Source of the DNA: Paracidovorax oryzae ATCC 19882
GTDB lineage: Bacteria > Pseudomonadota > Gammaproteobacteria > Burkholderiales > Burkholderiaceae_C
Direction of reading: 5' to 3'
DNA length: 37,143 nt
Assembly (NCBI RefSeq): GCF_000687165.1
Contig: NZ_JMKU01000035.1
Coordinates: forward strand, 1 to 37,143
Shown here: positions 17,390 to 25,581 of the stretch, one piece after another
How the letters are laid out: every line of letters begins with the position of its first letter
Numbering within the stretch: the first letter of the stretch is position 1
Notes under the pieces: generated by a model
Seen by the model: only the letters and a program-made list of their open reading frames with translations
Database searches by the model: none
Told to the model about the DNA's origin: nothing
Translations under genes and position numbers: made by a program

Positions 17390-18805
17390 TCATTCCTCGA
17401 TAGCTACTTGCTGCAGTCTCTCGGACCACCGCTCGACCTCGCGAGACAGATCGCGCTGCCGTTGGGGCGTCCTGCTGATGAGGAATTCGTGCGAAGCCTT
17501 CAAGTCAGCACTCAACTTCGCACGATCGATGCCCACGAGTTTCCCGTGACGCTTGCGGATCTGCCCATCGATAATGACCGTATCGACATTGGAAACCTGG
17601 CCATGCATCACCAAGGTGGATACCGGGTCCGTGACGGGTGCCAGGTTGGAATGGCTGGCATCGATCAAGACAATATCGGCGCGCTTTCCTACCTTCAAGC
17701 TGCCAACAAGGTGGTCAATGCCCAGTGTCTTGGCGCCGTTGATCGTTGCCCAGCGGAAGATATCCCTCACCGTGATCTTCTGGTCCAGCACCGCTTCGAA
17801 GCCGGCAGCCCTGGGGTGGTTGATCTGGTGCCGGGCGAAGTTCATCGACAGCCTCATATTGGCGAACATGTCGGCAGACATCACGGCCACCGTGTCGGTA
17901 CCCAGGGATATATCGATACCCGCGGCCACGGCTTCGATGAAATTGACCGGCTTCGTGATTCCCATGTAGATCTCGCTGTCGGGCGAACTGGCGAAATGCG
18001 CACCCACTTCCTTCATCATCATGAAGTCGTTGAAGGAGAACTCGTTGCAATGCGAGAGTACGGCCCGTGTGTCCAGCAAGCCTTTGGCGTACAGCTTGTG
18101 GATCCCGCGTGAGATAGGCGCGGCTCCGTTGCCGCAGTGCGTGTGCCCGGTCCACTTCACGTTCATGTCGAGCGCGGCACGAATTTCCATCTCCGTCAGT
18201 TCGAAGGGAAGCAGTTGCTGCTCGGTGATCGCAATGCCCATGCGCAGCAGCGAATCGTCGGACGGGAAATATCGGCTTTTCATCCGCCGGCTGTCGGCGA
18301 TGCGATCTTCATGCTTGCCAAACGCGTCGCTTTCCCAAACCGGGCAATAGCCATAGCCCCACACGCCACGTATGCCCGATTCGATCGCGGCTTGCGCTGC
18401 GGCATCTCCGTGCTCGGGTGAAATGATGCAATGGGCATGATCGAAAACGGAAGTCGTTCCCCCGTTGATCATCTCCAGCGCACTGGCATAGGTACCGATG
18501 CTGACATCTTCCGGCCGATAAGATGCGATGAAATCCTGCCGGATCATCTGGAAATAACCCAGCAGCGTCATGTCGCCACAGGCTCCGCGCAAAGCACCTT
18601 GCCACAGATGCTTGTGCACATCGATCAGTCCTGGAATCGCGATGAAGTCTTTTGCATCGATCCTCTCGCAGTCGGCAGGCGCCACGATGGCCTTCCCTAT
18701 CGCCTTGATGATTCCATCCTCGATCAGGATGGATCCGCCCTCGATGTCGCCATCATCTTCATTGGTGACGATCCAGGCATTCTCGATAAGAATTTTCCGC
18801 TTCAT
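17390..18805 (-). CDS. Amidohydrolase-superfamily enzyme (AtzA/TrzN/SsnA-like), distal copy
   Basis: A 471-residue metal-dependent hydrolase. The HxH metal motif is His64-His66 in GLIDVHKHLWQ. Further ligand histidines lie in GHTHCGNG and LSHCNEFS, and the catalytic Asp in SLGTDTVAVMS. The small beta-sandwich formed by the N- and C-terminal ends is recognisable (LVGSLKVGKRADIVLID). The set of residues fits mononuclear deaminases and chlorohydrolases of the cytosine-deaminase/AtzA branch. Start at 18805 has GGAG eight bases upstream. A second, different member of this superfamily lies two genes upstream (20093-21451), so this is probably not redundancy but two steps or two subunits. Substrate unknown: C-N, C-Cl or C-S hydrolysis are all possible. 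Confidence 0.92.
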   Translation of the reverse strand: MKRKILIENAWIVTNEDDGDIEGGSILIEDGIIKAIGKAIVAPADCERIDAKDFIAIPGLIDVHKHLWQGALRGACGDMTLLGYFQMIRQDFIASYRPEDVSIGTYASALEMINGGTTSVFDHAHCIISPEHGDAAAQAAIESGIRGVWGYGYCPVWESDAFGKHEDRIADSRRMKSRYFPSDDSLLRMGIAITEQQLLPFELTEMEIRAALDMNVKWTGHTHCGNGAAPISRGIHKLYAKGLLDTRAVLSHCNEFSFNDFMMMKEVGAHFASSPDSEIYMGITKPVNFIEAVAAGIDISLGTDTVAVMSADMFANMRLSMNFARHQINHPRAAGFEAVLDQKITVRDIFRWATINGAKTLGIDHLVGSLKVGKRADIVLIDASHSNLAPVTDPVSTLVMHGQVSNVDTVIIDGQIRKRHGKLVGIDRAKLSADLKASHEFLISRTPQRQRDLSREVERWSERLQQVAIEE

Positions 18806-18823
18806 ATCTTGCTCCGTTAAAAG

Positions 18824-18836
18824 ATATTCGCAATAT
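18824..18836. promoter_or_regulatory. Palindrome in internal gap of the catabolic cluster
   Basis: ATATT-CGC-AATAT lies 19 bases upstream of the distal amidohydrolase start, in a 119-base AT-rich gap (18806-18924), wide for this otherwise compact operon. An internal promoter with an operator is plausible. No clear -35/-10 pair was found. Confidence 0.35.
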
Positions 18837-18924
18837 TTGAAAGGCATGCTCTCGTCTAGCGCTCTTGCGGCTCGGCTTCTGAAAAAATCGACGCTTGTTT
18901 GAATGGTCAGGCGCCAGCTCCGGG

Positions 18925-20082
18925 CTATGGGTTTTCGAGGGGCGCCTTCACCGCAAGCTGGTCCAGAAACCAGTCCGCGACAAGCGTGTTCTTCTCGTGG
19001 GAATGGTTGTATATGCAGTGGTCACCATCGGCCCAGACGGCAAGACGCTTGTGATGCGAAGCCGCGAGGTCGTGAATTCGCCGGGCGTTATCGAGGAGAA
19101 ACACCTGGTCCGGCACGCTGTGCAACTGCAGCAGGGAACAGCGCAGTTCTCCAAGCCGGTCACTGAGGTCCATCCGGCGCACCAGGCGCACTGCGCTGTC
19201 CGCATCGTCCAGTCCGGTCAGGGCCTGCAGTTTTTCCACATACCGCGGGAACCGGTCTGCAAGCTCGACCGGGGTCGGGCTTCCTCCATTCACGCAGCAG
19301 GCAGCGATGCGCTGATCGTCGATCGCCGCGGCTGCGGCCACATAGCCGCCCATGCTGTTGCCCCAGACGCCGACGGCAGAATCGATCAAGGACATTTCGC
19401 TCAGTCGATCAATCACCGCAGAGACCGCGCCCTGGACCGAGAGATCAAGGTACAGCCGATGCACCAGGCGTGTTTCTCCCTGGCCTGGCAGATCCAGGAG
19501 CACGACAGCGATACCCCGCTCGACCAGATATTCGGCGCCGCAGTAATATTCCTCACGCCATCCGTCGAACCCACCGAACTGGATGACCACGGGCACCTTG
19601 CCCTCGATGGCGGGGCGCATCAGCCAGCCGCTCAGCTGGCTGTCTTTCCAGGGGAATTCCACCTTTCGGATCTGGTGATCAGCGAGCGACGCGGCGGCGC
19701 CAAATGCATCGACCATCCGCCGGTAGATATCCTGCTTTCGTTCGGTGTCGCGCGGAATCGCCACTTGGGCAAAGCGCAAGCAGGAACTGGCGTAGTGGAA
19801 GTAGCTGCGGGCAGTCACCCTATGCTTTGCCGCAAGAGCTTCTGTCGCGCGGGCAAGGTTGCGCTCCGCCAGCCACTCGGCGGCGTCGATCCACGGTATT
19901 CCCGATTCCACCATCGCGTGCAACGCGTGTGCATCGGCGTACTCCATGCCGTTGTTGATGAGCCTCTGCAGCGGCATTGCGCGTCGATGGCTGTCGAGCT
20001 CTTTCCTCAAGCCCGCCTCGATCACGGCGGCGGGCTGGGGTGCCGGCCTTGCCGTCACTGCATCCAGAGGCGGCAGGTTCAT
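18925..20082 (-). CDS. Alpha/beta hydrolase, FrsA / 2,6-dihydroxypseudooxynicotine hydrolase-like
   Basis: A 385-residue alpha/beta hydrolase with an ~130-residue helical N-terminal domain before the hydrolase core. That layout and length fit the FrsA/DHPON-hydrolase group, whose characterised member cleaves a C-C bond next to a ring ketone. The nucleophile elbow is GNSMGG with Ser243; a strand-loop with FGGFDGWREE forms the oxyanion region, and the catalytic His is likely that in ADGDHCIYN. The start at 20082 has AAGG at good spacing. An in-frame ATG at 20100 overlaps the upstream stop by eight bases and is also possible. Coupling to the preceding amidohydrolase indicates a shared pathway. 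The C-C hydrolase role is inference. Confidence 0.88.
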   Translation of the reverse strand: MNLPPLDAVTARPAPQPAAVIEAGLRKELDSHRRAMPLQRLINNGMEYADAHALHAMVESGIPWIDAAEWLAERNLARATEALAAKHRVTARSYFHYASSCLRFAQVAIPRDTERKQDIYRRMVDAFGAAASLADHQIRKVEFPWKDSQLSGWLMRPAIEGKVPVVIQFGGFDGWREEYYCGAEYLVERGIAVVLLDLPGQGETRLVHRLYLDLSVQGAVSAVIDRLSEMSLIDSAVGVWGNSMGGYVAAAAAIDDQRIAACCVNGGSPTPVELADRFPRYVEKLQALTGLDDADSAVRLVRRMDLSDRLGELRCSLLQLHSVPDQVFLLDNARRIHDLAASHHKRLAVWADGDHCIYNHSHEKNTLVADWFLDQLAVKAPLENP

Positions 20083-20092
20083 GATTGCGGCC

Positions 20093-21451
20093 TTATGCAT
20101 GGGCCGCTCTGGCTGCCAGCAGCCGGTCTCGCGACTGCTCCGCCAGCCTGAGGATGCGCGGGATATCGATCGACAGCATCTTCCCGTTCCGCTTGACGGC
20201 CCGGCCGGCGACGAACACCGAATCGACGTTACCCGGGTGCGCGCCGCCGACAATTGCGCCGGCTGCGTCGGTCACCGGCGCCAGGTTCAGATCGTCAGCC
20301 CGGATCAAGATCAGATCGGCCTCCTTGCCTGGCGTGAGACTTCCGGTTCGGCCGTCGAGGCCGCAGGCGCGTGCGCCTTCGATCGTGGCGAACTGCAGCA
20401 GGTCTGCTGCATCAAACCTGGCCGAGCGCTCTGCCAGCGCCGGGTTGTGCAGCACTTCCATCTGCTGGCCGGTGAGCGCCGCGCGCATCACCGTGAACAT
20501 GTCACCTGCCGCCGATACTTCCACGTCCACCGACAGGCTGGGCCGCAGGCCCACCTTCAGCATGCGACCCGTTGCAGGAATACCCAGGCCGGGCATGTTG
20601 GCGTCGATCGTTGCGGCGACGGATACCGTACCGCCGGAGTCCCGGATCATTCGAAGCTCGTCGTCGCTGCACGTGCAGCAATGGATATAGGTGAGGTCAG
20701 GGCCCATCAGCTTGTGGTGGTGCAGCGCGACCACGCCAGGGTTGTTTTTGTTGAACTCGCCACATCCGACGTGCAGGCAGCCGCGCAGGCCGAGGTCGCG
20801 CATCAGGCTCAGATCCGCCTTGGCCACGTCCATGGTGGTCATCTCGGGCCCGCGCAGCATCATGTTCAACGTGACCAGGGCGTTGTCGTCGGAGAGAATC
20901 TCGCGCCTCACCCGACGGATGTCTTCGGGATGCAGCCTTTCACTGTTTATCAGCCAACCCGCCATATCGAGGGCTGGCCAGCCGTAGTCGAAAACGGCCC
21001 GAATGCCCGAGTCGCGCAGTGCCTGAATGGCTGCTTCGGTATGCTGCGGCGTGTTCTGGATATGCGATTCATCACGCAAGGTCGTGATGCCGGACTCAAG
21101 CGCCGAGACCGCGCCCAGCAGGTTGGCCGCATACACGTCTTCCGGCGTGAAGAGGTTGCCGTAGGGAATCAGGAACTTGTTGAGATAGTCGAGAAAGTCC
21201 CATCCGACGCCGATGTGCCGCATGGCCGTCTCCCAGGTATGACGATGAGTGTCAATGAACCCGGGGAGCGCGAGCATATTGCCGGCCTCTATGGTTTCGT
21301 CCGCATGCACGTCCAAACGCATACCGATGTCTGCGATCTGGGTGCCTGCGATCAGGATGTCGCCGCGCAATTCTCCGAGCGAAGGATCCTGGGTCAGGAT
21401 ACGCGCACCTCTGATCAGGGTGCGATGGGCATTGTTGAGTGGTTTCGACAT
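20093..21451 (-). CDS. Amidohydrolase-superfamily enzyme, proximal copy
   Basis: A 452-residue metal-dependent hydrolase of the AtzA/SsnA branch. The HxH motif is His69-His71 (GFIDTHRHTWE), with later ligands in GCLHVGCGEF and TYIHCCTC and the Asp in LSVDVEVSAAG. The C-terminal sandwich shows TGSLTPGKEADLILIRADD. It differs from the distal copy at most positions outside the metal sites (for instance DTHRHTWE versus DVHKHLWQ), so the two are not a recent duplication. It lies 29 bases after the flavin hydroxylase stop and overlaps or abuts the alpha/beta hydrolase start. A hydrolytic deaminase or amidase-type step on a ring substituent or side chain is likely; the exact bond is unknown. Confidence 0.92.
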   Translation of the reverse strand: MSKPLNNAHRTLIRGARILTQDPSLGELRGDILIAGTQIADIGMRLDVHADETIEAGNMLALPGFIDTHRHTWETAMRHIGVGWDFLDYLNKFLIPYGNLFTPEDVYAANLLGAVSALESGITTLRDESHIQNTPQHTEAAIQALRDSGIRAVFDYGWPALDMAGWLINSERLHPEDIRRVRREILSDDNALVTLNMMLRGPEMTTMDVAKADLSLMRDLGLRGCLHVGCGEFNKNNPGVVALHHHKLMGPDLTYIHCCTCSDDELRMIRDSGGTVSVAATIDANMPGLGIPATGRMLKVGLRPSLSVDVEVSAAGDMFTVMRAALTGQQMEVLHNPALAERSARFDAADLLQFATIEGARACGLDGRTGSLTPGKEADLILIRADDLNLAPVTDAAGAIVGGAHPGNVDSVFVAGRAVKRNGKMLSIDIPRILRLAEQSRDRLLAARAAHA

Positions 21452-21480
21452 GGAAATTCAGGCAGGTTTTGTGTGATCGG

Positions 21481-23043
21481 TCAGCCGGGTACGGCTTCCT
21501 GGGCCGGTATGGCCGCAATCAGGCCATGCACCAAGCTGGCCAGTTCGTCCGATGTCCGCGCACCGCCGAAGACATAGAAATCCGGTCGCACCAGAACGGC
21601 TTGCATACCGGTGGCTTCAAAGTAATCACGATAGGTTCCGTCGATGTCTTCGTAGCCCGCAGCGGATCCGACGGGAATGCATCGGACCGGCAGGTCATCA
21701 AGCGCCTGCCGTGCAGCTGTATCCAATGCGGGGAGGTTGCCGAGGGTTATCAAATGCCAACCGCCGCCCACGAGGTCGTCACAAAGGGCTTGCCTGCCAT
21801 CGGGCGACCGCAGCCTTCCCTGTGGGCCGAGGTGTCCGGCTATTTCGCCTGATGGCCCGTGGCGGAAAAACAGCCCGGATTCCAGATGGGGGAATGGTGG
21901 CGGAGGTGGCACGACCCCTGCGAAAAAGGCCTCATCACGTGCCTTCGCCACTTCGGGCTGCGTAGTGCAGGAAATCCGGCCCAGTTCGGTGGATTGCTCG
22001 ATGATTTTGCGAACGTGCGGCTTGCGCTCGATGGCGTAGCTGTCGAGCAATGTGTCGCTGGCAACGCCCCGCAGGACCAGGTCGAGCTTCCAGGCGAGGT
22101 TGGCCGCATCGCGTACACCGGAACACATCCCCTGTCCCATGAACGGCGGCATCAGGTGCACTGAGTCACCGATCAGCAAGACCCGTCCCTTGCGCCAATC
22201 GGGAACCAGCTTCGACTGGAAGGTGTAGACCGCGCGTCGAATCAATGCCGCATCATCGGGCGAGATCCACGGAGCAACGAGCTTCCATATCGCGTCGGTC
22301 TTTTCCATCTCTGCCTTGGTCTCGCCGGGCAGCAGCATGAACTCGAAGCGCCGATGGCTTCGGCCCAGCTGAAACAGGCACATCGGACGCTTCGGGTCGC
22401 ACACCTGTCCGTTGTCGAAGTCGAACTTCAGCGGCCTGTTCGGCTTGAAATCCGCGACCAGCCAGTTTTCCTGGAAGCCAAAGTCCTCGTACGAAAGTCC
22501 AATGGACTCTCGGACGAAGCTGTTTGCGCCGTCGGCGCCGATCAGATAGGAAGCGCGGACCGTCTTGCATTCGCCCTGCGGATCGGAGACCCCGTCCCGG
22601 GTTTTGCGAACGGTCAGTTCAACGCAGTCTTCGTGCTGGACCAGGTGGATCGCTTCCCAGCCGTGGTGCACGGACGCTTTGCCTGTGGACCTGACCGAGC
22701 GATCCAGGGCAGCCTCCATGTATGGCTGAAAGAACAGGTAGTCGGACTTCCAGCCCGAGATGCTGGTCTGGTCCCAATCGAAGCTGATCAGCGTCTTCCC
22801 GTCCGCGTTACGCCAGACGTACTTCGTCATGGGGAAGGCATCTGCCGAGACCTCTTCCGACGCTCCCACGGACTGGAAGATTCGCATCACTTCATGGTCG
22901 ATGTGCCCTGCGCGGGGCATGCCGTACAGGCCGGGAAACCTCTCGAACACGACGACCTCGTGCCCCAACTGGCTCAGCTTGGCGGCCTGCATCTGGCCGA
23001 CGGGGCCGTACCCGACGACGGCTACATCGTAGAAATTCTTCAC
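21481..23043 (-). CDS. FAD-dependent aromatic hydroxylase, MhpA/PheA/TfdB type, GTG start
   Basis: A 520-residue class A flavoprotein monooxygenase. The FAD ADP-binding motif is GYGPVG at 11-16, the DG motif lies in GADGANSFVRES, and the GD motif in IGDSVHLMPPFMGQG (Asp293). A C-terminal thioredoxin-like tail fits the MhpA/phenol-hydroxylase branch. Such enzymes use NAD(P)H and O2 to hydroxylate a phenol ortho to its hydroxyl, making a catechol. The start codon is GTG at 23043, supported by GAGGAG five bases upstream (23049-23054) and the expected N-terminus MKNFYDVAVVG. As first gene of the cluster, facing the TetR gene, it is likely the entry enzyme that makes the diol cleaved by the VOC dioxygenase. 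Confidence 0.93.
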   Translation of the reverse strand: MKNFYDVAVVGYGPVGQMQAAKLSQLGHEVVVFERFPGLYGMPRAGHIDHEVMRIFQSVGASEEVSADAFPMTKYVWRNADGKTLISFDWDQTSISGWKSDYLFFQPYMEAALDRSVRSTGKASVHHGWEAIHLVQHEDCVELTVRKTRDGVSDPQGECKTVRASYLIGADGANSFVRESIGLSYEDFGFQENWLVADFKPNRPLKFDFDNGQVCDPKRPMCLFQLGRSHRRFEFMLLPGETKAEMEKTDAIWKLVAPWISPDDAALIRRAVYTFQSKLVPDWRKGRVLLIGDSVHLMPPFMGQGMCSGVRDAANLAWKLDLVLRGVASDTLLDSYAIERKPHVRKIIEQSTELGRISCTTQPEVAKARDEAFFAGVVPPPPPFPHLESGLFFRHGPSGEIAGHLGPQGRLRSPDGRQALCDDLVGGGWHLITLGNLPALDTAARQALDDLPVRCIPVGSAAGYEDIDGTYRDYFEATGMQAVLVRPDFYVFGGARTSDELASLVHGLIAAIPAQEAVPG

Positions 23044-23074
23044 GTTCGCTCCTCAAGTGGATGGGAAGTGATCT

Positions 23075-23246
23075 ATTGATCATTGATGAACAATCTTTCA
23101 TTTCTGATGATCAAATCACTTTTGATGCAATGTACTTTGAGCGAGCTTGAGCTAGATCAGTGCTTTCCCCAGTAGCGGGGGGCAGCGATGGTCCTGGGGG
23201 AGTGCATCGCTCAAGGTGTCCTGATCAGAATTGATGCGACAATCAA
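23075..23246. promoter_or_regulatory. Three palindromes with TTGAT/ATCAA half-sites in the divergent promoter region
   Basis: The AT-rich gap between the hydroxylase and the TetR gene has an imperfect 20-base palindrome at 23075-23094 (arms ATTGATCATT and GATGAACAAT, 8 of 10 pairing). It also has ATCAAA-TCACT-TTTGAT at 23110-23126 and TTGAT-GCGACA-ATCAA at 23231-23246. All share TTGAT-like half-sites, as expected for operators of the divergent TetR protein. No gene was found in the gap. Confidence 0.6.
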
Positions 23247-23263
23247 AATTTGCCGCTCAGCAG

Positions 23264-23965
23264 ATGCCCATGCCCAAAACAACCGCAGCGTCGCTCGCAT
23301 CCGACGACGCTTCCAAGGAGCGCACGAGCGACCCCGCCACGAAGGAATCCATGCCGCGGGCTCTTCGCGGCAAGCTGCGGACGAGGGTGAAACTCATCGA
23401 AGCCGCCATGCGCGTCATGGGGCAAAAGGGCGTCGAAGGCGCCACCATCAACGACATCACAGAGGCGGCCGACGTCGGTTTCGGCAGCTTCTACAACCAC
23501 TTCAAGACCAAGGAAGAGATCGCACAGGCCGTCTTCGAAATCCTCAACGACCAGTTGGCCGCGCGGCTCGACGCCATCACCTCGGAAGTGACGGATGCCC
23601 CTCAGGCGATCGCCTATGTCCAGCTGGCCATCGTTCAGAAAGCCGTCACCGACCCTGTCTGGGGCTGGTTCCTGGTGCATGCGAACTCTGCGCTGAAGCT
23701 GCTGGAAATCGCCTATCACGAAAGGGCGAAGCTCGATTTCGCGCGTGGCACAGCCCAAGGATGGTTCTCCATTCCCAACCACGACGTGGCTGCGACGGTG
23801 ACCTTGACTTCGCTGATGGGGCTGATCCGATCGATGCTGGAGGGCACTGCAACCGCCGACGCCGCGCGCGACCTGGTGGAACTGCTGATGCGCATGTATG
23901 GCCTTCCCCACGACGAGGCGCACCGCATCGCGCGCGCACCTGTGCCAGCGACCTACCAGCTATAG
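23264..23965 (+). CDS. TetR/AcrR-family repressor of the catabolic cluster
   Basis: A 233-residue TetR-type regulator. The DNA-binding helices lie in LIEAAMRVMGQKGVEGATIND followed by ADVGFGSFYNHFKTKEE. The C-terminal ligand-binding region is not recognisable to a subfamily. The start is uncertain: ATG 23264 (MPMPKTTAAS) is given because a palindromic candidate operator covers the alternative ATG at 23234 and the TTG at 23231. Neither has a good ribosome site, and 23351 is a third option. Divergence from the hydroxylase operon with shared operators suggests it represses the cluster and is released by substrate or an early intermediate. Confidence 0.9.
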   Translation: MPMPKTTAASLASDDASKERTSDPATKESMPRALRGKLRTRVKLIEAAMRVMGQKGVEGATINDITEAADVGFGSFYNHFKTKEEIAQAVFEILNDQLAARLDAITSEVTDAPQAIAYVQLAIVQKAVTDPVWGWFLVHANSALKLLEIAYHERAKLDFARGTAQGWFSIPNHDVAATVTLTSLMGLIRSMLEGTATADAARDLVELLMRMYGLPHDEAHRIARAPVPATYQL

Positions 23966-24070
23966 GGAAGGTCTGGCCAATACCACATCGCTGCATCGGC
24001 CTACACCGGTGGTACACGGGGCGAATTAGCCTGGGTTCTCTTGATGCCGCCAACCAGACCAGGAGTGAAC

Positions 24071-24286
24071 ATGCAGTCATCCGCAGCCAAGCCAGACCTC
24101 GTGAACCTTGAGGATCCCGATTCCGTCGCGCGATGGGTCAAGGAGCTGGACACGACCGAGAGCCAGTTGAGAGATGCCGTCGTCCAGGTGGGCACGAAGG
24201 GCGCTGATGTCGAAATGCACCTCAAGGGCGCACGCAGCTCCACCAATGACGACCGGATGAAGCAGGCGCCTGCCGCGGGGCGATAG
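24071..24286 (+). CDS. DUF3606-domain small protein
   Basis: A 71-residue protein with the DUF3606 pattern: VNLEDPDSVARWVKELDTTE, then LRDAVVQVGTKGADVEMHLKG. AGGAG lies five bases before the ATG at 24071. Such small proteins are widespread in proteobacteria and have no assigned function; a helical nucleic-acid or stress-related role has been guessed but not shown. It sits 105 bases after the TetR stop and ends five bases from the convergent quinone-reductase gene, so it may mark the end of the catabolic island. Confidence 0.85.
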   Translation: MQSSAAKPDLVNLEDPDSVARWVKELDTTESQLRDAVVQVGTKGADVEMHLKGARSSTNDDRMKQAPAAGR

Positions 24287-24291
24287 CTGAG

Positions 24292-24897
24292 CTATGCGCT
24301 ACCTGCGCCGTGCTGCGCGAAAGCATTCCGGCCCAGCTCCCGCGCCGCGGCGATGTGGGATGCAGCGCTCTCGCCATCGATGCCATACAGGATCGTGGAA
24401 GTGGCCACCCTGGCGCCGCAGTAGTCGAAGATGCCGTGGTCGATCTGCGTGCGCAGCGCCGTGTCGTAGCCATGCCGCGCATACGTTCCCTCGTCGGCAG
24501 CGCCGATCCCGACCAGGTGGACGGCAAGACGCCCGAGCCGCTTCTCGATGGCGCCTTCCGGGGTTTGAGAGTACGCCCACCCGTTGGAGAAAACGCGGTC
24601 GATCCAACCCTTGAGTTGCCCTGGAAACGACCACCAATAGACTGGGTACACCAGCACCAGCGCATCGGACCGGTCGATGCGCTCCTGCTCCCGCAGGACG
24701 TCGGGCGGAGCGGATGCCTGCATGAAGAACGTGGCCCGGTCCGCAGGGTTGAATGCGGGCTGGAATCCCTCTGCCGCGATGTCTGCCAGCTCCGTGGTGT
24801 GCTTGCCAAGGGCTTGGACGCCCTCGGCAAACGAGCGCGCGACAGCGTGGGTGAGCGATTGGGGATCGGGGTGGCTGATGACGATGAGAGCGTGCAT
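24292..24897 (-). CDS. NAD(P)H-dependent flavodoxin-like quinone oxidoreductase
   Basis: A 201-residue member of the flavodoxin_2 / NQO1-KefF-MdaB fold. It begins MHALIVISHPDPQSLTHAVA, the phosphate-binding loop for FMN/FAD. It has VLVYPVYWWSFPGQLKGWID and the conserved DRVFSNGWAYS, both typical of quinone reductases. It would reduce quinones by two electrons and so limit redox cycling. AAGGA lies before the ATG. It is divergent from a TetR gene across a 72-base gap with an inverted repeat, suggesting that the TetR protein controls it in response to electrophiles or quinones. Confidence 0.92.
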   Translation of the reverse strand: MHALIVISHPDPQSLTHAVARSFAEGVQALGKHTTELADIAAEGFQPAFNPADRATFFMQASAPPDVLREQERIDRSDALVLVYPVYWWSFPGQLKGWIDRVFSNGWAYSQTPEGAIEKRLGRLAVHLVGIGAADEGTYARHGYDTALRTQIDHGIFDYCGARVATSTILYGIDGESAASHIAAARELGRNAFAQHGAGSA

Positions 24898-24919
24898 GGG
24901 ACATCCTTGTGGTGCAGTT

Positions 24920-24965
24920 AAACTACCATCCGTATATTAGCACTGTAAATTACTTTTGGTAGGTT
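24920..24965. promoter_or_regulatory. Candidate TetR operator between flavoprotein and TetR genes
   Basis: AAACTACCA at 24920-24928 and TGGTAGGTT at 24957-24965 form an inverted repeat with eight of nine positions pairing, in a 72-base AT-rich divergent gap. The inner part contains the near-palindrome GTAAATTAC. Wide arm spacing could mean two half-operators rather than one site. Confidence 0.5.
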
Positions 24966-24969
24966 ATCC

Positions 24970-25578
24970 ATGTCAAGCCAACCGGCGACGCCCGATGCGG
25001 GCCGCGAGATCAAGCGGCGCCTTCCCAAGGAGGCCCGGCAGCGCCAACTGCTGGATGTCGCGTGGTCCATCATTCGCAGCGAGGGCAGCGATGCGCTCAC
25101 GCTGGGCTACCTGGCCGAGCGCGCGGGCGTGACCAAGCCCGTCGTCTATGACCATTTCGGGGCGCGCAACGGTCTGCTCGCAGCGCTCTACGAGGAGTAC
25201 GACGGCAGGCAGCATGCCCTGCTGGACGAGGCCCTTGCAGCCTGCGCCAGGACGCTTCCCGCGGTGGCCAAGGTCATCGCCGCGAGCTACGTCGGGTGCG
25301 TCATGGCCATGGGCCGGGAAATGCCGGGAGTGAGCGCGGCGCTGGCGGGCTCACCGGAGCTGGAGGCCTTGAAGAAGGAGCATGAAACCCTCTTCATGGA
25401 CAAGTGCCGCCGCGCGCTCGAGCCTTTTGCGAAGAAGCCCCTGAAGCCTGCTGCCATGCGCGCCATGCTGGGGGTGGCCGAAGCAGTGTCGTTCGCGGCG
25501 CTGGCAGGGGAGGTGGACCCCGTGGACGCAGAGAACGAGATCTACGACGCGATCCGGCGGATCACGCAGAGGGGTTGA
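24970..25578 (+). CDS. TetR-family transcriptional regulator
   Basis: A 202-residue TetR protein. The HTH is clear: VAWSIIRSEGSDALTLGYLAE, then RAGVTKPVVYDHFGARNGLLAALY. The C-terminal domain starts around residue 75 and has no recognised ligand motif. It is divergent from the quinone-reductase-like gene and lies three bases before a VOC gene, so it is likely autoregulated with both neighbours. The start at ATG 24970 lies just downstream of the inverted repeat, as expected for autorepression. Confidence 0.9.
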   Translation: MSSQPATPDAGREIKRRLPKEARQRQLLDVAWSIIRSEGSDALTLGYLAERAGVTKPVVYDHFGARNGLLAALYEEYDGRQHALLDEALAACARTLPAVAKVIAASYVGCVMAMGREMPGVSAALAGSPELEALKKEHETLFMDKCRRALEPFAKKPLKPAAMRAMLGVAEAVSFAALAGEVDPVDAENEIYDAIRRITQRG

Positions 25579-25581
25579 TGC

